20,529 nucleotides of DNA, from positions 1 through 20,529 of the forward strand of contig CABRID010000032.1 in assembly GCA_902470895.1 (NCBI GenBank), read 5' to 3'. Origin of the DNA: an uncultured Collinsella sp. Lineage in GTDB: Bacteria; Actinomycetota; Coriobacteriia; Coriobacteriales; Coriobacteriaceae. The notes under the pieces are model-generated. The model worked only from the letters and a program-made list of their open reading frames with translations, searched no databases and was not told the DNA's origin. Shown in pieces: positions 1 through 7,534 of this stretch. Position 1 is the first letter of the stretch. Every line of letters begins with the position of its first letter. The position numbers were made by a program, and so were the translations under genes.

Positions 1-334
1 TGTCGGCCTTGATCATATGACGCGTGGCGCGGCAAATCTGGCGAACCTTATCGGTCATGCGCTGCAGGTTAAAGTCGACGTAGATGATCGTCTGCAGCAA
101 GCGGAAGTCGGAGGCGACCGGTGACTGCGTGGCAATCAGGTTGTAGCAGACGGCCTCCAGGTTGGCGCAGCGTGCGTCAATCGAAAGCGTACGCTTCTTG
201 GTCTTGGTGGCGAGCTTGCGGTCGTCGGTCACATAGGCCTTCACGGCATCGTGGAGGGCCAGATCGACGGCCTCGTAGATGCTCAGCATCTCGTGACGGG
301 CCTCGATGAGCTGACGGGAAAACAGTTTGCGCAT
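1..334 (-). CDS. phoU: Phosphate transport regulator PhoU, N-terminal part (cut by window edge)
   Basis: PhoU is a cytoplasmic helical-bundle protein that links the PstSCAB importer to the PhoR/PhoB (or PhoP) signalling pair and damps phosphate uptake when phosphate is plentiful. Only the first 111 residues are present; the frame stays open to base 1. The start is MRKLFSRQLIEARHEML, and the family-typical stretch LEAVCYNLIATQSPVASDFR lies at about residues 59-78, with conserved ID and RLL residues around it. The ATG at 334 has a GGAG Shine-Dalgarno seven bases or so upstream. It follows pstB after a 92-base gap, the standard pst-phoU order. Full-length family members have about 220 residues, so roughly half is missing because the contig ends, not because the gene is broken. 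Confidence 0.93.
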   Translation of the reverse strand, partial: MRKLFSRQLIEARHEMLSIYEAVDLALHDAVKAYVTDDRKLATKTKKRTLSIDARCANLEAVCYNLIATQSPVASDFRLLQTIIYVDFNLQRMTDKVRQICRATRHMIKAD

Positions 335-354
335 GGTTCACTCCAATCAGTTGG

Positions 355-375
355 GTGCGGTCATGCCGCCCGCAC
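355..375. repeat. Inverted repeat in the pstB-phoU gap
   Basis: Perfect six-base arms, GTGCGG at 355-360 and CCGCAC at 370-375, enclose a nine-base loop that contains a competing inner GCGG/CCGC pairing. It sits in the only sizeable gap of the pst operon (335-426). No T-run follows on the minus strand, so it is not a classical terminator. It could be an RNA hairpin that stabilises or separates the pstB and phoU messages. The function is inferred and uncertain. Confidence 0.35.
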
Positions 376-426
376 AGTGAATACGCACCGGACCAGATCC
401 GATCGGCTTGGGACTAGTCGCACCGA

Positions 427-1230
<804 letters not shown>

Positions 1231-1242
1231 GGGACTCCTTAA

Positions 1243-2148
1243 CTAGCGACGCTTGCGCGACAGGAAGCGCGCAAACAGGTTGAAGGCCAAAATGATCACC
1301 ATCAGCAAGAGCGCGGTGCCGTAGGCTGCGTTCATGTTGATGCCGTCGTTGGCAAGCAGGTACAGGTGAACGGTCATGGGACGACCGGAATCGAGCGGCG
1401 AAATAGGTAGATTGATGGCCTGGCCCATGGTGTAGAGCACCACGGCGGTCTCGCCGATGGCACGGCCGATGGCAAGGACGATGCCCGTGGCAATGCGGCC
1501 AAAGGCCGAAGGAAGCACGATCTTGGAGACGACCTGCCACTTGGTAGCGCCCAGGCCGTACGCGCCCCAACGGATATAGCGCGGAACGGCGCGAATGGCT
1601 TCTTCGGTGGTGCGCATGACGATGGGAAGCATCAAGAGCGCGAGCGCCAGAGCGGCCGAGACCATCGAAAGGCCCAGGCCCATAGCCTCGACAAACAAGG
1701 CGTAGCCAAACAGGCCCATAACGATGGAGGGCACCGAGGCCAAAGCGTCAGCAGCGTAGCGAATGAGCTCGACGACCTTGCCCTGCTTGGCGTACTCGGC
1801 CAGATAGACGGCTGCCAGCACAGCGATCGGCGTGCAGATAAGCATGGCGAGCGCCGTCACGTAGACGGTCGAGACGATCGTGGGCCAAATTCCGCCCTCG
1901 GCGTTGACGCCCTGGGGCCAACCGAAGATAAAGTCGAGCGAGATGTGTGGCAGGCCGTTGATGACCACGTAGGCGATGATAGCGACCAGCACCAGCGTGG
2001 TGATGTAGGCAGCGGCACGAAACACGCCAAGCATGATCTTGTTGGACAGGTCCTTGTTGATGCGGCCCTTCTTGCCGTGGGAAAGGGCACGCTTGATGCG
2101 CTCGCGCGACGAGGTCGTATCGACCGTCGTGTCAACGGAATCGGACAT
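1243..2148 (-). CDS. pstA: Phosphate ABC transporter permease PstA
   Basis: PstA is one of the two membrane permeases that form the phosphate channel with PstC and dock PstB. The 301-residue protein has a basic cytoplasmic N-terminus of about 40 residues, then about six hydrophobic spans, the first near residues 41-63. The EAA loop that contacts the ATPase is visible as YGLGATKWQVVSKIVLPSA, followed by the family-typical IGRAIGETA. The start at 2148 is three bases after the pstC stop, with an AGGGGG Shine-Dalgarno inside the end of pstC. The first hydrophilic residues include a run of T and S residues. It is distinguished from PstC by position and by lacking the PstC-type N-terminal domain order. 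The PstA call is firm. Confidence 0.97.
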   Translation of the reverse strand: MSDSVDTTVDTTSSRERIKRALSHGKKGRINKDLSNKIMLGVFRAAAYITTLVLVAIIAYVVINGLPHISLDFIFGWPQGVNAEGGIWPTIVSTVYVTALAMLICTPIAVLAAVYLAEYAKQGKVVELIRYAADALASVPSIVMGLFGYALFVEAMGLGLSMVSAALALALLMLPIVMRTTEEAIRAVPRYIRWGAYGLGATKWQVVSKIVLPSAFGRIATGIVLAIGRAIGETAVVLYTMGQAINLPISPLDSGRPMTVHLYLLANDGINMNAAYGTALLLMVIILAFNLFARFLSRKRR

Positions 2149-2151
2149 AGC

Positions 2152-3078
2152 CTACCCCCTCTTCTTCTTGGAAATCAGACGGACGATACCCACCAGCGTG
2201 GCGGAGATGATAAACAGGACCACACCCATGCCGAACAGCGCCGAGCGGTGCAGACCCGAGGAATAGCTCATGTCGAGCGCAATCTGGCTCGTGAGCGTCG
2301 AGATGGGGCTCGCAATGCTGTCGGGAATAACCGGGGCGTTACCTACGACCATGAGCACGGCCATGGTCTCGCCGATGGCACGGCCCATACCCAGCACGAT
2401 GGCATCCACGATACCCAGCTTGGCGGCAGGTAGCACGACCTTATAGATGGTCTGCCACTTGGTGGCGCCCATGGCATACGATGCCTCGCGAATGCCCATG
2501 GGAATGGAATTGAGGGCATCGATGGTGAGCGTAGTGATGGTAGGGACGATCATGATGGCAAGCACGAACCACGCCGTCAGCGCACCAAAACCAAGACCAC
2601 CGGTCACCTGCGCGATAAACGGACGGATGATGATCATGCCAAAGAAGCCATAGATGATAGAAGGGATGCCGGCCAACAGGTCAACGGCAGGGCTGATGAG
2701 CTTGCGCACGCGCTTGCCGGCGATCTCGACCAGATACACGGCCGTGCCCACGCCTAGGGGCACACCCATGGCGAGCGCACCGACGGTCACCAGACCCGAG
2801 CCGGCAAGCAGCGACACGATGCCGTAGTGGCCCTCAGAGGGCGCCCACGTAAAGCTAAAAAAATCCGCCAGACCGATGTCGGTAAAGACGGGCAGCGCCG
2901 AGTACGTGGTAAAGACAAAAATCAGGATGACGGTAACAACCGCCAAGAACGCGCAGGCAAAGAAGATCCACTGCAGCGCCTTCTCCTTGATATAGGTGCT
3001 GCGCGATACGAGCGCCAGCTCGCGCTTCTTGGGCGCCTGACCATTCTGCTCAGTCTGGGAGTTTTCCTGTGCTTCCAT
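2152..3078 (-). CDS. pstC: Phosphate ABC transporter permease PstC
   Basis: PstC is the second membrane permease of the Pst importer. It has a hydrophilic N-terminus (MEAQENSQTEQ), a first membrane span near residues 33-55, and further spans to the C-terminus. The EAA loop reads SYAMGATKWQTIYKVVLPAA and is followed by MGRAIGETMAVLMVVGN, a strong PstC signature. I prefer the ATG at 3078 (308 residues). It has GGGAG eight bases upstream and begins one base after the pstS stop. A GTG at 3087 would add three residues and overlap pstS by eight bases, but has no well-placed ribosome site. The protein ends in a basic KKKRG tail. Confidence 0.97.
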   Translation of the reverse strand: MEAQENSQTEQNGQAPKKRELALVSRSTYIKEKALQWIFFACAFLAVVTVILIFVFTTYSALPVFTDIGLADFFSFTWAPSEGHYGIVSLLAGSGLVTVGALAMGVPLGVGTAVYLVEIAGKRVRKLISPAVDLLAGIPSIIYGFFGMIIIRPFIAQVTGGLGFGALTAWFVLAIMIVPTITTLTIDALNSIPMGIREASYAMGATKWQTIYKVVLPAAKLGIVDAIVLGMGRAIGETMAVLMVVGNAPVIPDSIASPISTLTSQIALDMSYSSGLHRSALFGMGVVLFIISATLVGIVRLISKKKRG

Positions 3079-3079
3079 G

Positions 3080-3916
3080 CTACTCACTCCCTTTCTCGTC
3101 GTTGGTGACGGGAATAAAGCCCGCCTCGCGAATCTGCTTGTCCATCTTTTCGGACGTCACGTAGTCGATGTAATCTTGCGCCTGCTGCGAAGGCGCACCC
3201 TTCACAAAGAAGTAAAGGTCGCGCGAGATGGGATAGCCGCCGCTCGCGACCGTCTTCTCGGACGCCTCAACATGATTGACCGAGACGGCCTTGACCGAGG
3301 TCTTGGCGTTGAGGCTATCGACGAAGCCCAGCGAAATGTAGCCGATGGCACCGCGCGAACGAGATACCACGTCGCGCACCTGGCCCGTGCCCGAAAGAAC
3401 GGCGGACCGGCGATCGAACGGGGTGCCGTCCATCACGATGGTGCGGAAGGCCTCACGCGTGCCAGACGCCTCGTCTCGGTTGATAACCTGAATCTTCAGG
3501 TCCTCGCCACCGACCTCTTTCCAATTAGTAATCTTGCCGGCATAGATATCGCGGAGCTGCTCGGTCGAGAGGTTATCGACGGGGTTGCCTTCGTTCACGA
3601 TGACCGCGATACCGTCGTGGGCAATGACGATGGGAGTCAGGCCCAGATCCTGTTCGTCGGCATTGAGTCCACGGGAGGAGCTGGCGATATCGGCCGTGCC
3701 AGCGCTGACGGCTTCGATGCCAGCGGAAGAGCCCAAACCGGAAACGAGCACGTCGATGCCGGTCTCCTCCTTAAAGCCCTCTGCCGCAATCTCGGCGATA
3801 GGAAGGCAGGTCGTGGAGCCGGCCACGGTAATGGAAGAGGTAGAAGATCCCGAAGAACAGGCGCACAGCGTAAGCGTAAGCACAGCGGCGCTCAGGACCG
3901 ATACGATCTTTCTCAT
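3080..3916 (-). CDS. pstS: Phosphate-binding lipoprotein PstS
   Basis: PstS is the extracellular phosphate-binding subunit that delivers phosphate to PstCA. The 278-residue protein opens with a lipoprotein signal: basic MRK, a hydrophobic core, and a lipobox LCAC with the lipidated cysteine at residue 20, then a Ser/Gly/Thr-rich linker. Ligand-site motifs are ITVAGSTT (residues 29-36), a Gly/Ser-rich loop LGSSAGIEAV, IASSSRGL, and NRDEASGTREAF, where the R-x-SGT group is typical of phosphate binding. GAIGYISLGF lies nearer the C-terminus. Its ATG overlaps the pgeF stop as ATGA, so translation is probably coupled to pgeF. Having no gap of its own before it, it must be transcribed from upstream of pgeF or from a promoter inside pgeF. 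Confidence 0.97.
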   Translation of the reverse strand: MRKIVSVLSAAVLTLTLCACSSGSSTSSITVAGSTTCLPIAEIAAEGFKEETGIDVLVSGLGSSAGIEAVSAGTADIASSSRGLNADEQDLGLTPIVIAHDGIAVIVNEGNPVDNLSTEQLRDIYAGKITNWKEVGGEDLKIQVINRDEASGTREAFRTIVMDGTPFDRRSAVLSGTGQVRDVVSRSRGAIGYISLGFVDSLNAKTSVKAVSVNHVEASEKTVASGGYPISRDLYFFVKGAPSQQAQDYIDYVTSEKMDKQIREAGFIPVTNDEKGSE

Positions 3917-4713
3917 AGCATCACGCCGATCGCAGCATGGCGCCCACAGGTGCCGTCCTCGTTACGGTAGGAATAAAAGCGGTCGTTCTGACGCACAGTC
4001 GAAAGCTGGGTATCCACGATATTATCCGCGTCCACACCGGCATCTACCAGCGCCTCACAAATGGCAGCGGAAAGATCGAGCATGCGAGAGGCACTCGCAT
4101 CGATGCAAGAGAACTCGACGGCAAAGCGATCCATGAGTTCCTGGGATACCTCATATTCGTCAGCCAAGATATGGGGGCCGATATAGGCGGAAACGTCGCT
4201 CGCATCGCAGCCGGCAGCATCGCAAAGCGCCCGGCACGCCTTGGCAGAAATGCGTGCAATCGTGCCCTTCCAACCGGAGTGCACCACGGCAAATCCGCCG
4301 GGGGCCACCAGCACCACGGGAACGCAGTCGGCAAAGCAGAGCAGCACGGGCACGTCATGGGCCGTACAGACGATGGCATCGCAGCCCTCGGTAATCTGCT
4401 CGCGAACAGCCTCAAGATCGTCGGCGCCGTTCGAAGTCACCGTAACGATATGGTCACCATGTACCTGATTGGGCACGAGCAGATTATGCTCGCACTCAGT
4501 GGCGCCCATAGCTTCGAGCGCTCGACGACGATTTTCTTGAACAGCAAAGGGGTCATCGCCTACATGCGAGCCCAGGTTGAGCGAGGAGTACGCATCTTCA
4601 GAAACGCCACCGGTGCGCTCGGTAAAGGCAAAGCGGACATCGGATGTCGCGCCCTCCACCAACGTAACTCCATCATGGTCGACACGCGAAACGTTGTCCG
4701 CACGTGCTGCCAT
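3913..4713 (-). CDS. pgeF: Purine nucleoside phosphorylase / peptidoglycan editing factor (YfiH/YlmD/LACC1 family)
   Basis: Family members have a laccase-like fold and act as purine nucleoside phosphorylases and adenosine deaminases. E. coli YfiH (PgeF) also prevents wrong amino acids entering the peptidoglycan stem. The 266-residue protein shows the three expected metal ligands: His85 in QVHGD, Cys130 in FADCVPV and His145 in VVHSGWKGT. IGPHI follows near residue 178, and the C-terminal RFYSYRNEDGTCGRHA is the usual closing motif. I chose the ATG at 4713 because AGGAGG lies seven bases upstream. A GTG at 4734 would place that ribosome site inside the gene. pgeF often follows ftsZ in Gram-positive genomes, but there ylmE and sepF come next, whereas here the pst genes do. 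Which of the two roles matters in this organism cannot be told from sequence. Confidence 0.93.
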   Translation of the reverse strand: MAARADNVSRVDHDGVTLVEGATSDVRFAFTERTGGVSEDAYSSLNLGSHVGDDPFAVQENRRRALEAMGATECEHNLLVPNQVHGDHIVTVTSNGADDLEAVREQITEGCDAIVCTAHDVPVLLCFADCVPVVLVAPGGFAVVHSGWKGTIARISAKACRALCDAAGCDASDVSAYIGPHILADEYEVSQELMDRFAVEFSCIDASASRMLDLSAAICEALVDAGVDADNIVDTQLSTVRQNDRFYSYRNEDGTCGRHAAIGVML

Positions 4714-4812
4714 ACTAAAGCCTCCTAATAACACAAGTACCGCGGCGTTGCCGCGCAGTCCGCGTTTATACGGCTGTCATACTTCCTTAAAAGGATACCC
4801 GCAGCGGTAGGG

Positions 4813-4834
4813 ACCAAACGTAAAGGGAACGTAA
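4813..4834 (-). promoter_or_regulatory. Candidate PHO-box-like direct repeat upstream of pgeF-pst
   Basis: Two adjacent 11-base units, 4813-4823 and 4824-4834, share 8 of 11 bases; read on the minus strand each begins TTACGTT. An 11-base repeat period is what PhoP-type response regulators recognise in Gram-positive bacteria, and Streptomyces units start GTTC, as one unit does here. Possible -10 elements lie downstream: TATCCT at 4797-4792 and TATAAA at 4770-4765. The repeat sits about 100 bases before pgeF, in the only gap ahead of the pgeF-pst operon. The repeat is directly visible. Its role as a phosphate-response operator is inference. Confidence 0.35.
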
Positions 4835-4860
4835 GGAGATTGGAGGCTTTCGTTTACAAA

Positions 4861-4901
4861 CGAGAAACAAAACGGGGTGCATCCAAATGGACACACCCCG
4901 T
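4861..4901 (-). terminator. Intrinsic terminator after ftsZ
   Basis: A long hairpin spans 4872-4901. The outer arms ACGGGGTG and CACCCCGT and the inner arms TCCA and TGGA are separated by two-base mismatches on each side, with a two-base tip. On the minus strand it is followed at once by TTTGTTTCTCG, a T-rich tract. It begins 22 bases past the ftsZ stop and should end the division-cluster transcript before pgeF, making pgeF-pst a separate transcription unit. Confidence 0.85.
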
Positions 4902-4923
4902 GCAGGTCGTTGAGAAAAACGAA

Positions 4924-6078
4924 CTAGAAGCTACCGCGCTTCAGGAAGTCGGGAAGCTCGAACTGGTCGTTGCCAAAGTTGGGCAGCTCGGTACCACCGA
5001 CGTTGCGGGTCGGAGCGGCCTGAGCCGGGCTGGCAGCCGGAGCGGTGCGCTGCGGCTCAGCGGAGGCAGCGGCCTTGCTCTGAGACTGCTGAGCAGCAAA
5101 GAGCTCATCCTGACGGTTGACGTTGGAATCGGAGAAGCCCGTAGCAATGACGGTGATACGCACCTGATCGCCCAGGGACTCGTCGACAACGGTACCGAAG
5201 ATGATGTTGGCCTCGGGGTCGACGGCGTTGGCGACAACGTCGGCGGCGTCGCTGATCTCCTGGATGCCCAGGTCCTTGGAACCAGCGATGGAGAGCAGCA
5301 CGCGCGTGGCACCATCGATGGAGCTCTCGAGCAGCGGGCTGGAGATGGCCTGCTGGGCAGCGTCGACGGCACGAGTATCCCCAGAAGAGGTACCGATACC
5401 CATCATGGCGGTACCGGCCTGCTTCATGATGGTCTTAACATCGGCGAAGTCCAGGTTGATGATACCGGGGACGGTGATGAGGTCGGTGATGCCCTGGGTG
5501 CCCTGGGAAAGGACGCCATCGGCAATCGCGAAGGCCTCGAGCATGGTGGTCTTCTTCTCGGCGATGTCGAGCAGCTTATCGTTAGGGATGACGATCATGG
5601 TGTCGACGCAATCGGAGAGGGTCTTGATGCCCTCCTCGGCGCTCTTCTTGCGCTTGCGGCCCTCGAAGGTGAAGGGCTTGGTCACGACGGCGACGGTCAG
5701 TGCGCCGACCTCGTTCATCGCGATATCGGCAACGATGGGAGCAGCGCCGGTACCGGTGCCACCGCCCTCACCGCAGGTGATAAACACCATGTCGGCGCCA
5801 GCGAGCGCCTCGGCAATGTCGTCGCGGGACTCATCGGCAGCCTTGCGGCCAACCTCGGGGTTGGCGCCGGCGCCCAGGCCGCGGGTAAGGTCGGTGCCGA
5901 TGTGCACCTTGATATCGGCATCAGAGATCGCGAGTGCCTGAGCATCGGTGTTGATGGCAACAAACTCGACGCCGCGGATGCCCTCTTCGATCATTCGATT
6001 GACCGCGTTGGTACCGCCGCCGCCGACGCCGACCACCTTAATGACGGCAAGGTAGTTGTTGATCTCTGTCTCGTGCAT
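4924..6078 (-). CDS. ftsZ: Cell division GTPase FtsZ
   Basis: FtsZ is the tubulin-like GTPase that polymerises into the mid-cell ring and recruits the divisome. The 384-residue protein shows GVGGGGTNAVNRM at about residues 17-29, the tubulin signature GGGTGTG at 105-111, the T7 region NLDFADVK that completes the GTPase site of the next subunit, a short Gln/Ala/Pro-rich linker, and the conserved C-terminal peptide ELPDFLKRGSF that binds membrane anchors. I chose the ATG at 6078 because GGAGG lies six bases upstream; an ATG at 6108 adds ten residues but has no ribosome site. There is no ftsA in the cluster, so SepF-type anchoring is expected, as in other Actinobacteria, though no sepF lies in this window. 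Confidence 0.98.
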   Translation of the reverse strand: MHETEINNYLAVIKVVGVGGGGTNAVNRMIEEGIRGVEFVAINTDAQALAISDADIKVHIGTDLTRGLGAGANPEVGRKAADESRDDIAEALAGADMVFITCGEGGGTGTGAAPIVADIAMNEVGALTVAVVTKPFTFEGRKRKKSAEEGIKTLSDCVDTMIVIPNDKLLDIAEKKTTMLEAFAIADGVLSQGTQGITDLITVPGIINLDFADVKTIMKQAGTAMMGIGTSSGDTRAVDAAQQAISSPLLESSIDGATRVLLSIAGSKDLGIQEISDAADVVANAVDPEANIIFGTVVDESLGDQVRITVIATGFSDSNVNRQDELFAAQQSQSKAAASAEPQRTAPAASPAQAAPTRNVGGTELPNFGNDQFELPDFLKRGSF

Positions 6079-6171
6079 GTCGGTCCTCCGAACAAAGGTT
6101 ATAGCCATAGCATGGGTCGACCCCTGCGCACATTAACCTTCAGGTTGAAAGTAAATGCAAAGGTAAACCGT

Positions 6172-6204
6172 ATTATGTTTGCACATTATGAACGTATCAG
6201 TCAA
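6172..6204 (-). promoter_or_regulatory. Candidate ftsZ promoter region
   Basis: The ftsQ-ftsZ gap (6079-6277) is markedly AT-richer than its surroundings. On the minus strand it holds TTGACT at 6204-6199 and two CATAAT hexamers at 6190-6185 and 6177-6172. The hexamers resemble -35 and -10 boxes, but the spacings (8 and 21 bases) are not ideal, so the exact pairing is unclear. Nearer ftsZ are an inverted repeat AACCT/AGGTT (6135-6146) and two copies of CAAAGGT on the plus strand (6093-6099 and 6158-6164) that could be operator sites. A dedicated ftsZ promoter is usual in bacteria. Confidence 0.35.
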
Positions 6205-6277
6205 ATAATTGACCGTGAAAACCAAACAAACCAGATAAACGGCGTGGTATGGCCACTCAACAAAGCATCAACCAGCG

Positions 6278-7534
6278 CTATGAGGTCGGAGCATTCCTAA
6301 ATGTGTAGTTGCCCGGAGAGCGCACATTGATATACGTTACGCCCTCTACCTGCGAAAGCAACTTGGTGACTACGCGTTCCTTCTTGGCGATATCGTTCGA
6401 ATCGCCCAGCGACACCTCAATGCCGTTATTGAGGTTTGCCGAGATGGCTTCGACCGAAGGCGTGGAAATATCCTTGACTTGTCCCAAGAACTCGCTCGAA
6501 AAACCACGCACATAATCCAGGCCGGCCTTAACGGCCTTGGAGCTCACCGCCTGGCCGGAAACTGGAGCGACATCCGCCGAGACATCAGTCAGCAACACCG
6601 CGCCATAGTGCTTAGCGAGCGCCAGCGCGGCATCGATTCCGGTCAAGGTATTTGAGCCCTGCCCTGTCGTGATGACGTTGCCCTGGTCGTCCACTTCGAC
6701 CGACGTCGACAGTGGGGCGATCCAGGTGTCATCATCCCCGATGGCCCAGGCAAGGTCATCGGAACTGATATAGGCAATTGCGATGACCTTGCGCTCCATC
6801 GGCGTAATGATGAGCGTATGCGGGAACTGACGCTGGACATCCACGCCCGAGACCCACGGATTCTGCTTGAGGTCCTCGGTAATCTGGTCGGGATCGACGT
6901 TAAAAAGCGACGTTCCCTCGGGCAAATCGATCAGCTGGATAGCATCGTGCTTCGTCACATGCTCGCTGCCTTGAATCTCAATATCAGTGGCGGTAAACAA
7001 TCCAGAGTTAATCACCACGATAGCAACGACGACGAGCACGGCCAAGACGGCCAAAACGCCGCCCACGATTTTGCCTTTGCCTGTAACGACAGAAGCGGCG
7101 TCTGATGTTTTATTTGCCATCGCCCTAAGTGAAGACAACGGGTTGACGCCTTTTTTACCCGAAGGCTTCTTGGCGGTAGCCGGCACCGATGTCAGCGAGC
7201 GCGGTTTCGATGCGCCCAGCGTGCGACCCGGACGCGCCGCCTTAGTTCCCGTCGAGGGCTTAGGAGTTGCCATAGGACGGGCAGGCTTGGCGCCCATAAC
7301 AGGCTTTGACGTCACCGAGGGACGCGAGGACTTTTTTGCGGCCGGACGATTACCGAGCTGCGAGCCGACGACCGGACGACTGATCTGTCGAGCATGCCCG
7401 ACAGACTTAGAATGCGCGACGGTATTGCGTTGAGATTTGGCAGGCGCGCCGGAACGCCCTCCGGCGCGGCGGAAGGTGGGTTTCGATGCTCTAGAAGCCG
7501 AGGAATTTAACTTCCGGTCTGAGCTCGATGCCAT
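6278..7534 (-). CDS. ftsQ: Cell division protein FtsQ (POTRA domain, DivIB-like)
   Basis: FtsQ is a bitopic divisome protein that joins the FtsL/FtsB-type partners and controls FtsW-FtsI. The 418 residues divide into a cytoplasmic tail of about 155 residues rich in Ala, Ser, Lys, Pro and Arg, one membrane span near 157-176, a POTRA domain at about 180-247 (from TATDIEIQG to ITPMERKV, including NPWVSGVDVQRQFPHTL), and an extracytoplasmic beta domain. It is longer than many FtsQ proteins because of the tail. The ATG at 7534 has AGGGAGG just upstream and lies inside murB, giving a 44-base overlap. No later start avoids the overlap without losing much of the tail. Confidence 0.93.
   Translation of the reverse strand: MASSSDRKLNSSASRASKPTFRRAGGRSGAPAKSQRNTVAHSKSVGHARQISRPVVGSQLGNRPAAKKSSRPSVTSKPVMGAKPARPMATPKPSTGTKAARPGRTLGASKPRSLTSVPATAKKPSGKKGVNPLSSLRAMANKTSDAASVVTGKGKIVGGVLAVLAVLVVVAIVVINSGLFTATDIEIQGSEHVTKHDAIQLIDLPEGTSLFNVDPDQITEDLKQNPWVSGVDVQRQFPHTLIITPMERKVIAIAYISSDDLAWAIGDDDTWIAPLSTSVEVDDQGNVITTGQGSNTLTGIDAALALAKHYGAVLLTDVSADVAPVSGQAVSSKAVKAGLDYVRGFSSEFLGQVKDISTPSVEAISANLNNGIEVSLGDSNDIAKKERVVTKLLSQVEGVTYINVRSPGNYTFRNAPTS

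Noticed and set aside
1..334. phoU as a truncated pseudogene
   Set aside because: The frame is open to the first base of the window, so the truncation is simply the contig edge.
4840..6300. 486-codon open frame on the plus strand opposite ftsZ
   Set aside because: It runs antisense through the whole of ftsZ and the terminator. Its composition is a mirror of ftsZ codon use and no motif is visible.
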